Shown in pieces: positions 1 to 4,072 of a stretch of 5,920 nucleotides of DNA. Below the pieces are notes generated by a model. The model saw only the letters and a program-made list of their open reading frames with translations, was not told the origin of the DNA and did no database searches. A program made the position numbers and the translations under genes. Position 1 is the first letter of the stretch. Each line of letters begins with the position of its first letter. The stretch lies in NCBI GenBank assembly GCA_025936195.1, contig JAICTW010000198.1, forward strand, positions 1 to 5,920, written 5' to 3'. The DNA comes from Flavisolibacter sp. (GTDB taxonomy: Bacteria > Bacteroidota > Bacteroidia > Chitinophagales > Chitinophagaceae).

Positions 1-101
1 ACAACAGAAGCATCATAGTAGTAATGCCGCTCAGTACCCGCCTTCGCTAATTTATCCATCGCAGTTTTAACGAAGGTGGAAGCTTCGTCGGGCAGGCATA
101 A
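1..101 (-). CDS. Partial unidentified reading frame at left edge
   Basis: The minus strand is open from an in-frame TGA at 102-104 to the window edge, about 33 codons, reading LPDEASTFVKTAMDKLAKAG and then a tyrosine-rich stretch ending YYYDASV. The composition looks protein-like (a possible amphipathic helix rich in A, K and D) rather than random. There is no obvious start except the internal ATG at 57-59, which would give a protein starting MDKLAKAG. The stop just upstream suggests either a short gene beginning at that ATG or the 3' remnant of a broken gene. I do not recognise the family. It lies downstream of the acetyltransferase remnant on the same strand. Confidence 0.25.
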
Positions 102-124
102 TCACCTCGCCCCCATTTGCTCTT

Positions 125-349
125 TCATTTGCGCCTGCACATTCCAAACGAAGCCCTAAAACCAAACTGCCGGTAAAAGGGTGCAAGGTTTTCACCCGTG
201 TATAATCCTATCAATGCTTCCGTTGGTGCGTGAAGTTCTATCCACGCATTCAGTTTTTCCATAAGCGCAGTACCAATATGTTTTCGCTGGTAGTCGTGAT
301 GGACCATCATATCCTTTCCAGTTGTCGTTTGCCTACGAACATTTAACAC
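125..349 (-). pseudogene. Truncated GNAT acetyltransferase fragment, paralogous to the intact fusion gene in this window
   Basis: The frame opens at a GTG (347-349) and ends at TGA (125-127), 74 codons. From codon 12 onward (nucleotides 317 down to 125) it aligns without a gap to the last 63 codons of the VOC-GNAT gene at 3880-4653: 57 of 63 residues and about 174 of 193 bases agree by hand count. It keeps the acetyl-CoA loop region (QRKHIGTA) and the C-terminal FYRQFGF motif. It lacks the whole VOC domain and the first half of the GNAT fold, so it cannot fold as a complete acetyltransferase. The first 11 codons are unrelated to the paralogue and mark the break. The GTG sits 1 base from the yiaA stop, so the fragment may be transcribed with yiaA, but a translated product is doubtful. 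There are no internal stops or frameshifts. Confidence 0.8.
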
Positions 350-777
350 GTCTTCCCCTTACAATCATCTCCATTCTTCTCTACTAGTTTCAAATCTCTT
401 GTATTCTTTTGCACGGCAATCGCTGCAAACAAGCTCAATAAAAACGACATTGCATAAAATCCCTTTTCACTCTTTAAAAGACTGGAATTCCATAAACCCA
501 CCGTCATTAATACAATCGATAAGATCGTCGCAAACCACGCCACTCCATAATACAAACTGGTAACAGGTATGCACTCAAGCTGGTCCCTCACTGCCTTTTG
601 AACAGAAATCGCCGCAAACAATCCAAACATCAGCACTGTGAAATAATAGCCTTTTTCATTCAGCTCCATATCGGCATTCCATAATCCAATAATGAACGCC
701 AGTATGCCAACGATCAATGCCATCCACGAAGCACCAATAAAAGCCACCGAAGGTTTTTGAATCTGTTTTGGTTCCAT
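343..777 (-). CDS. yiaA: YiaA/YiaB-family inner membrane protein
   Basis: This 144-aa protein matches Escherichia coli YiaA in length and layout, recognised from memory. It has two tandem copies of the YiaAB module, each a hydrophobic helix, a GLWN motif, an EKG[YF]Y motif, a second helix and a VQK..RD ending (residues about 17-65 and 80-128). Four membrane helices are expected, near residues 11-32, 45-62, 74-97 and 107-124, in the cytoplasmic membrane. The molecular role of the family is not known. The ATG at 775-777 directly follows a short AT-rich leader and is the natural start. The gene lies 80 bp downstream of a Crp/Fnr regulator on the same strand, and a TTGAC-N4-GTCAA box with a -7 element sits in that gap, so it is probably controlled by that regulator. 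The C-terminal tail after RD is variable in the family. Confidence 0.92.
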   Translation of the reverse strand: MEPKQIQKPSVAFIGASWMALIVGILAFIIGLWNADMELNEKGYYFTVLMFGLFAAISVQKAVRDQLECIPVTSLYYGVAWFATILSIVLMTVGLWNSSLLKSEKGFYAMSFLLSLFAAIAVQKNTRDLKLVEKNGDDCKGKTC

Positions 778-796
778 AAAAATTGTTTTATGAATC

Positions 797-804
797 CAAA
801 GCTA
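797..804 (-). promoter_or_regulatory. Predicted -7 promoter element of yiaA
   Basis: On the minus strand this reads TAGCTTTG, a perfect match to the Bacteroidota -7 consensus TAnnTTTG. Transcription would begin near 792, leaving a leader of roughly 15 bases before the yiaA ATG. No TTTG is present at the -33 position, which is instead overlapped by the edge of the palindromic box at 827-840. This fits a promoter that needs an activator. Confidence 0.5.
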
Positions 805-826
805 TTTTGGTCACCAATACCAGTTT

Positions 827-840
827 TTGACATAGGTCAA
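827..840. promoter_or_regulatory. Crp/Fnr-type operator upstream of yiaA
   Basis: The sequence TTGACATAGGTCAA is a perfect 5-bp inverted repeat with a 4-bp spacer (TTGAC-N4-GTCAA), the half-site geometry known for the Fnr/Dnr/NnrR branch (TTGAT-N4-ATCAA). It lies between the Crp/Fnr-family gene and yiaA. Its centre is about 41 bp upstream of the start predicted from the -7 element at 797-804, the usual class II activator position. Binding by the neighbouring regulator is inference. Confidence 0.6.
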
Positions 841-857
841 AAAGAAAACAAGCTATG

Positions 858-1412
858 TTAAATGCGTCCGCGGACGCGGCTCAGCGTTTCGGGGCTGATG
901 CCCAGATAAGAAGCAATATATCCCAAAGGGACTCGCTCAATAATATGCGGTAATTGTTCTAAAAGCTGCTGGTAGCGTTCAGCAGCAGTTTTAAATTGAG
1001 CATTCACAAACCGTTCTTCCAGCCTTATGTAATAGTTCTCATAAACGATTCGCACCAACCGTTCAATTTCAGAAAATCGGTTGAGCAGATCATTCAGCCT
1101 TTCTTTGGAGATGCTCCATAATATACTTCCTTCCAGCAGCTGTATGTTTTCAACGGCAGGTTGTTGCGTAATGAAGCTGTGAAAAGAAGTAACAAAATCA
1201 TTCTCAAAAGCAAACCAGTGAGTGATCTCTTTATCCTCCAGTTGGTAAAACCCACGCAAAGCGCCCTGCTGAAGAAAATACATATGCCGGCAGGTTTTTC
1301 CTTCTGTCACCAGGTATTCGTTTTTGGCAAGAACAACTTCTGTAAAACTTTCCTTTACAGCATGCAAAGCCTCTTCACCCAATGCATGGTACGCAATAAT
1401 ATGCTCAATCAA
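858..1412 (-). CDS. Crp/Fnr-family transcriptional regulator
   Basis: This 184-aa protein has the two-part layout of the family. Residues about 10-105 form a cyclic-nucleotide-binding-type beta barrel (VTEGKTCRHMYFLQQGALRGF is typical), followed by a long dimerisation helix (about 107-135) and a C-terminal helix-turn-helix (VPLGYIASYLGISPETLSRV, about 161-180) that ends almost at the last residue. It lacks the N-terminal cysteines of an Fe-S Fnr and the arginine/serine pocket motif of a cAMP-binding Crp, so the ligand is unknown. Such short regulators are common in Bacteroidota. The start is uncertain: no ATG or GTG precedes the conserved part, and the TTG at 1410-1412 is the best candidate, although the frame is open back to a TGA at 1461-1463. 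The neighbouring yiaA and the box between them point to a local regulatory unit. Confidence 0.9.
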   Translation of the reverse strand: MIEHIIAYHALGEEALHAVKESFTEVVLAKNEYLVTEGKTCRHMYFLQQGALRGFYQLEDKEITHWFAFENDFVTSFHSFITQQPAVENIQLLEGSILWSISKERLNDLLNRFSEIERLVRIVYENYYIRLEERFVNAQFKTAAERYQQLLEQLPHIIERVPLGYIASYLGISPETLSRVRGRI

Positions 1413-1537
1413 TTTTTCGATAACTGTAATTTGAATAAGCCTAAAGTAACAAACACAACTTCATTCATAACCACCGCTCTTACACTACCACCCCTCTAAC
1501 TACTTTCCTTTGCAGCCGGTCTCCGCCTGGACTCGGG

Positions 1538-1765
1538 TCAAGCATTTTCCACCATCTTCATAAAATCGGAAAGCTTTATCTTAAAGTATTTACACAAGGA
1601 AGAAAGGGAGCTTACGCTGATATTAGTTTTCGAAGTTTCAATCCGGCCAACGTGAATATTGGTATCGTTATACACTTGCTCCTGGCTTAACCCTTTCTCT
1701 TCCCGTAACTGTTTTATAACGACAGCAATCTTTTTTAGCAGTTTATTATCCCTGATTTGGTTCAT
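1538..1765 (-). CDS. Small XRE-family HTH regulator
   Basis: This 75-aa protein is essentially a single Cro/C1-type helix-turn-helix domain (residues about 10-70). Helix 1 runs through IAVVIKQLREEKG, helices 2-3 through LSQEQVYNDTNIHVGRIET, and the later helices contain SLSSLCKYFKIKLSDFM. Its size and layout resemble phage Cro-like repressors and the controller proteins of restriction-modification systems, though no restriction or methylase gene is present here. The ATG at 1763-1765 is the natural start. It is divergent from two tiny plus-strand genes, and the gap between them holds a perfect 20-bp palindrome and a degenerate partner, so it most likely represses or tunes its own promoter and the divergent one. 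The product acts in the cytoplasm on DNA; its wider purpose is not evident. Confidence 0.9.
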   Translation of the reverse strand: MNQIRDNKLLKKIAVVIKQLREEKGLSQEQVYNDTNIHVGRIETSKTNISVSSLSSLCKYFKIKLSDFMKMVENA

Positions 1766-1799
1766 TGGACCTCAAGATGAGAATAAACTATGTTTTCAT

Positions 1800-1819
1800 T
1801 AATGACATATATGTCATTA
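1800..1819. promoter_or_regulatory. Perfect 20-bp palindrome, probable XRE operator
   Basis: The sequence TAATGACATATATGTCATTA is fully self-complementary over 20 bp and lies 35 bp upstream of the XRE start codon, in the divergent intergenic region. Size and symmetry fit a dimer of a small XRE repressor. Binding by the adjacent regulator is inferred from position. Confidence 0.7.
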
Positions 1820-1833
1820 TTTGTTATATTCGC

Positions 1834-1851
1834 AATGACAAATATGTAAGT
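1834..1851. promoter_or_regulatory. Degenerate second copy of the XRE operator
   Basis: The 18 bases AATGACAAATATGTAAGT match the core of the 1800-1819 palindrome at 15 of 18 positions, with an intact left half-site (AATGACA) and a weakened right half. The cores are 33 bp apart, about three helical turns, which would place two bound dimers on the same face of the DNA. A weak -7-like TATATTCG (1825-1832) lies between the two sites on the plus strand, so occupancy could control the plus-strand genes. Confidence 0.5.
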
Positions 1852-1896
1852 ATGCAAAATTTCTTTCTCTTTCACCTTCGCAAACGAAGAAAATTA

Positions 1897-1989
1897 ATGT
1901 CAAAGAAATTTGAGCAGCTTACCAAAGCCCTCAAAGGCTATATACAGAAGGCACCAGCCTCAAAACGAAAATCATCAAAACTTCAATAA
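1897..1989 (+). CDS. Predicted 30-aa basic small protein
   Basis: The ATG at 1897-1899 opens a 30-codon frame reading MSKKFEQLTKALKGYIQKAP and then a short Ser/Lys/Arg-rich tail. It is strongly basic (nine lysines and one arginine), with an amphipathic helix predicted over residues 3-18. The frame is open further upstream to 1765, but that extension reads through the operator palindromes and is implausible, so the inner ATG is preferred. The preceding bases (ACGAAGAAAATTA) are purine and A rich, a common Bacteroidota translation context. The next gene starts 17 bp downstream, so the two are probably one transcript facing away from the XRE regulator. No family is recognised. Confidence 0.45.
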   Translation: MSKKFEQLTKALKGYIQKAPASKRKSSKLQ

Positions 1990-2006
1990 CAATTAAAATA
2001 CCTGCT

Positions 2007-2261
2007 ATGATACTCCATATTCACAACTTCAATGGTCAAAGCCTCATCACGCATCAAAACCTCTACTCTCCCGAACTCATTCATTTGCTAAAGCAATTTT
2101 TTGCTTCAGCAGAACAACGCAATCAAAACCTCAAACAACTAATAGAAAAGCTCCGCACAGAGCCCGACAGCAACAAACGCCATTTGTTGGTAGAAGAGCT
2201 TACAACCCAGTCAGAGGACGCAGAGATAGACATCGAATTGGTAAAAAAACTGCTCTCATGA
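2007..2261 (+). CDS. Hypothetical 84-aa protein
   Basis: This 84-codon frame begins MILHIHNFNGQSLITHQNLY, a short probably beta-rich or disordered start. It continues as a long predicted helical region (residues about 25-84) rich in Q, E, K and L, including LIHLLKQFFASAEQRNQNLK and ending DIELVKKLL. No signal peptide, membrane segment or known motif is visible. It follows the 30-aa gene by 17 bp and ends with an ATGA overlap into a 44-codon open frame, which may be chance. Being downstream of the XRE operator pair suggests that it is a regulated output of that switch. It could be a toxin, an anti-repressor or an accessory protein; nothing in the sequence decides this. Confidence 0.6.
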   Translation: MILHIHNFNGQSLITHQNLYSPELIHLLKQFFASAEQRNQNLKQLIEKLRTEPDSNKRHLLVEELTTQSEDAEIDIELVKKLLS

Positions 2262-2400
2262 AAACCTCCCTGTCTATCACGGTTCACCATCGAACAGCGG
2301 CCTCGAAAGGCCTGCCGCCGAAGTCATCCAACTTCATCAGCCGCACGGGCCTTATCCCCCGGCATTGCCACCAGCTCTTTAGAACAGGGTAGGCGCAATG
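2262..2400. other. GC-rich block between the small-gene operon and the toxin-antitoxin promoter
   Basis: By hand count, 2271-2400 is about 58% G+C, clearly above the AT-rich flanks. All three plus frames are open over much of it; for example, a 44-codon frame starts at the ATGA overlap (2258-2392), and another reads ENLPVYHGSPSNSGLERPAA with no start codon. None looks like a convincing complete protein. The block holds a GGCCT-CGAA-AGGCC hairpin (2299-2312) and leads directly into an inverted repeat (2395-2426). It looks like an imported fragment, perhaps of a conjugative element, but I cannot identify it. Confidence 0.4.
2299..2312. repeat. Short perfect hairpin GGCCT-CGAA-AGGCC
   Basis: Five-base GC-rich arms close a four-base loop inside the GC-rich block. 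No T tract follows on either strand, so it is not a standard terminator. It may be part of a larger folded DNA or RNA element. Confidence 0.4.
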
Positions 2401-2426
2401 CTTATATACTTACCTGAAAGCATTGC
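2395..2426. repeat. Inverted repeat with adjacent TACCCTG, possible oriT-like site
   Basis: The arms GCAATGCT (2395-2402) and AGCATTGC (2419-2426) are perfect complements around a 16-bp centre. On the minus strand the stem is followed by GCC and then TACCCTG (2391-2385). This resembles the nick region of MOBP relaxase origins (consensus near YATCCTG, nicked after the G), where an inverted repeat lies about 8 bp before the nick; here the gap is about 10 bp. The motif AGGCGC also occurs as direct copies at 2391-2396 and 2429-2434. Function is inference, and no relaxase gene is present in the window. Confidence 0.3.
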
Positions 2427-2485
2427 TGAGGCGCTTAGATTGAACATAAAAGACTTGTTTCAAAACTGGCAGGGTTTTCGTGTAT

Positions 2486-2517
2486 TTTGTTTGTTTCGAT
2501 TATTTCGTTTAAGTTTG
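2486..2517 (+). promoter_or_regulatory. Predicted Bacteroidota promoter for the toxin-antitoxin operon
   Basis: A TTTG (2486-2489) is followed after 20 bp by TAAGTTTG (2510-2517), a full match to the -33 TTTG and -7 TAnnTTTG elements used by the Bacteroidota primary sigma factor. Transcription would start near 2523, about 14 bases before the antitoxin ATG at 2537. It is the best promoter match in the window. Confidence 0.6.
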
Positions 2518-2536
2518 CTGATCAAAACCGTTTCCC

Positions 2537-2992
2537 ATGCAAGTATTCGAACAACTAAAGAGACCATCTAAATTAGAACAAAAGGTTGCCAGCCAGTCTT
2601 ATAGTATTTTAGCATCGGTAATAGAACAAATTCAATCAGAAGAGCCTGAAATTGAGATAGAGGAAACGAATGACAAAATCAAAATTCCTCTAAGTGCTTT
2701 AAAGCTTTTAGGCGATATACTAAAAGCAATGGGCGAAGGCAAACTCATTTCTATTGTTCCTGTAGCCGCAGAGCTTACTACACAGGCAGCGGCAGAAATT
2801 TTAGGCTGCTCAAGACCTCATCTGGTAAAGTTATTGGAAGAGGGAAAAATTGATTTCACAAAAGTTGGGAAGCACAGGAGAATAAAATTTGAAGACATCG
2901 TGAAATACAAACAAGAGCTGAAAAAGCAACAGAAGCAATATATTATAGATATTATGAACTCCGACGAAGAAGCAGGTTTGTATGATTCATAG
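2537..2992 (+). CDS. Antitoxin, excisionase/MerR-like HTH protein (partner of a PIN toxin)
   Basis: This 151-aa protein has an acidic, helical N-terminal half (residues about 1-55, with EEPEIEIEETNDKIKIPLSA) and a C-terminal excisionase-type DNA-binding domain (about 80-130). That domain carries the signature LTTQAAAEILGCSRPHLVKL, then EEGKIDFTKVGKHRRIKFED, where the KVGKHRRI wing is diagnostic of the HTH_17/Xis-like group. The last ~20 residues probably wrap the toxin. Its gene overlaps the PIN-domain toxin gene by 11 bp, the normal arrangement of this type II toxin-antitoxin family. A strong promoter match lies directly upstream, and such antitoxins usually repress their own operon. The frame is intact although its toxin partner is broken. 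The start is the only suitable ATG after the promoter. Confidence 0.88.
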   Translation: MQVFEQLKRPSKLEQKVASQSYSILASVIEQIQSEEPEIEIEETNDKIKIPLSALKLLGDILKAMGEGKLISIVPVAAELTTQAAAEILGCSRPHLVKLLEEGKIDFTKVGKHRRIKFEDIVKYKQELKKQQKQYIIDIMNSDEEAGLYDS

Positions 2993-3544
2993 CGTCCGTT
3001 TTACTGCTGTATTAGATACCAATGTAGTATATCCTGTTATTATCAGGGATTTACTTTTTTGGTTTGCCTATTATGATTTATACACTCCAAAATGGAGCAA
3101 TCACATATTTGACGAATGGAAGAGAGTTACACAAGAAAAAGGCGTTTCCGAAGAAGAGGCCAATAAAAGAGTTGAAAAAGCGAATGCGGCTTCCCGGATG
3201 CCCTTGTAATAAATTATGAAGGTTTAATAGAGCATCTGGAATTACCAGATAAAGATGACAGGCATGTATTGGCCGCAGCTATAAAAACAAATGCAAATCT
3301 TATCGTCACTAATAATATTAAAGACTTCCCGGAAGAGTATTTACGATTTCATGGTTTAAGTGCAAAAACTGCGGACGATTTCTTAACCGACATTATAGAT
3401 TTAAATCAGGAACAGGCAATCGCGGCATTTAAAGAAATGGTGCTAAATAAAAAAAATCCAAAGTTGGACGAATTTGAAGTTTTGAATCAAATAAGAAAGG
3501 TGGGGCTAATAGATACCGCCAATTATTTACATGCCCTACTATAA
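2982..3544 (+). pseudogene. PIN-domain toxin (PIN_3 type), frameshifted
   Basis: Two frames together spell one PIN-domain ribonuclease toxin of about 187 aa. The first (from ATG 2982) carries the opening strand AVLDTNVVYP with catalytic Asp12, and HIFDEW with Asp44/Glu45, then runs through KANAA into wrong-frame codons and stops at 3207-3209. The second continues FPDALVINYEGLIEHLELPD, then KDDRHVLAAAI, the acidic centre near IVTNNIKDFP, and a helical C-terminus to the TAA at 3542-3544. Family members normally read KANAAFPDALV through this point, so one T appears to be missing near 3191 (GGCTTCCC in place of GGCTTTCCC). The N-terminal piece alone lacks most active-site acidic residues and should be inactive. 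PIN toxins cleave RNA. Sequencing error is an alternative explanation. Confidence 0.88.
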
Positions 3545-3598
3545 TTTTTTATCCTCATGGTCTAACAGGTATATAGTTACCGGGCTTCCCCTCACCAT

Positions 3599-3618
3599 CT
3601 ACCATGCTTCCTTGGTAG
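3599..3618. repeat. Inverted repeat CTACCA-N8-TGGTAG
   Basis: Six-base perfect arms flank an 8-base loop, 55 bp after the toxin stop codon. It may help end transcription, but no T tract follows. Confidence 0.35.
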
Positions 3619-3628
3619 CACGACAAGG

Positions 3629-3642
3629 TAAACCCTGGTTTA
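3629..3642. repeat. Inverted repeat TAAACC-CT-GGTTTA
   Basis: Six-base perfect arms flank a 2-base centre, 10 bp after the previous inverted repeat. The two may form consecutive hairpins in a transcript or a protein-binding pair. Confidence 0.35.
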
Positions 3643-3670
3643 GCATCACCCTGTCACAAAAAACCTCACC

Positions 3671-3683
3671 CTATACTGTATAG
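3671..3683. repeat. Short palindrome CTATAC-T-GTATAG
   Basis: Perfect six-base arms around one central base, sitting at the left border of the 11-bp repeat array and overlapping its first unit. It could be an operator or simply the array boundary. Confidence 0.35.
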
Positions 3684-3755
3684 GAAAGCCATAGTAAAGG
3701 CATAGCGAAAGCATGGCTGATGTATGGAAATAGTATGAAAACAGCATTTCGGAAA
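3679..3755 (+). repeat. Imperfect 11-bp tandem array, about seven units
   Basis: Read in steps of 11 the sequence gives TATAGGAAAGC, CATAGTAAAGG, CATAGCGAAAG, CATGGCTGATG, TATGGAAATAG, TATGAAAACAG and CATTTCGGAAA. All units begin [CT]AT, six continue with AG, GG or GA, and most have an A-rich 3' half. The first three are closest to each other. The 11-bp period is near one helical turn, and the A-rich segments recur in phase, so the DNA may be intrinsically bent. No frame is open through it, so it is non-coding. Confidence 0.55.
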
Positions 3756-3843
3756 AGCTTCAGTCAATTCTTGTGCATGGCGTCTTACATTACCCTTTTT
3801 TTGTCGCTACGTTCTCCGTCCCATGCTGTCCGTAGTGTGCAAC

Positions 3844-3859
3844 TACGGTTACAACCGTA
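3844..3859 (-). terminator. Hairpin downstream of the VOC-GNAT gene
   Basis: The perfect arms TACGGTT and AACCGTA, separated by 2 bp, begin 20 bp beyond the TGA of the minus-strand gene ending at 3880. No U tract follows on that strand, so it would be a weak intrinsic terminator or an mRNA-end stabilising stem. An alternative pairing, CGTAG (3830-3834) with CTACG (3843-3847), competes with it. Confidence 0.35.
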
Positions 3860-3879
3860 ATTAAAACCTTTATTCTTTT

Positions 3880-4072
3880 TCACTTCCGCCTGCACATTCC
3901 AAACGAAGGCCGGAAACCAAACTGCCGGTAAAAAGGTGCAAGGTTTTCACCTGTGTACGATCCTATCAATGCCTCCGGGGGTGCGTGCAATTCTATCCAC
4001 TCATTCAGTTTTTCCATAAGCGCAGTACCAATATGTTTTCGCTGGTAGTCCTGGTGGATCATCATGTCCTTT
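3880..4072 (-). repeat. Duplicated segment shared with 125-317
   Basis: This 193-bp 3' end of the VOC-GNAT gene aligns without gaps to 125-317 in the same orientation, 3755 bp away, with about 19 mismatches by hand count (about 90% identity). Homology ends at the stop codon on one side and abruptly inside the GNAT domain on the other. Confidence 0.85.

Larger units (their letters stand above)
3545..3879. other. 335-bp non-coding stretch with hairpins and an 11-bp repeat array
   Basis: No plausible gene lies here on either strand. From left to right it holds two short inverted repeats (3599-3618 and 3629-3642), a 13-bp palindrome (3671-3683), an array of imperfect 11-bp units (3679-3755), a run of seven T (3793-3799) and a hairpin (3844-3859) just beyond the stop of the minus-strand fusion gene. 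The flanking genes (PIN toxin and VOC-GNAT) converge on it, so it must contain transcription ends for both. Confidence 0.6.

Noticed and set aside
70..88. Inverted repeat ACGAAG-N7-CTTCGT near the left edge
   Set aside because: It is short and lies within a probable coding remnant; there is no T tract, so a terminator call is not justified.
1161..1499. 112-codon plus-strand frame opposite the Crp/Fnr gene
   Set aside because: It is antisense to a well-supported regulator and its composition shows no domain.
1765..1896. N-terminal extension of the 30-aa protein starting at the ATG that overlaps the XRE start
   Set aside because: It reads through both operator copies and would overlap the divergent start codon; the inner ATG at 1897 is more plausible.
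2262..2400. Group II intron or other structured RNA in the GC-rich block
   Set aside because: There is no recognisable domain V hairpin or intron protein gene; only one short hairpin and one inverted repeat are clear.
2398..2571. 57-codon plus frame starting MLIYLPESIAEALRL
   Set aside because: It spans the inverted repeat and the predicted promoter and overlaps the antitoxin start in another frame; it becomes low-complexity and phenylalanine/leucine rich after residue 25. Possibly a relic, but not supportable as a gene.
3679..3755. CRISPR array
   Set aside because: Units are 11 bp, imperfect and directly adjacent, with no spacers and no cas genes.
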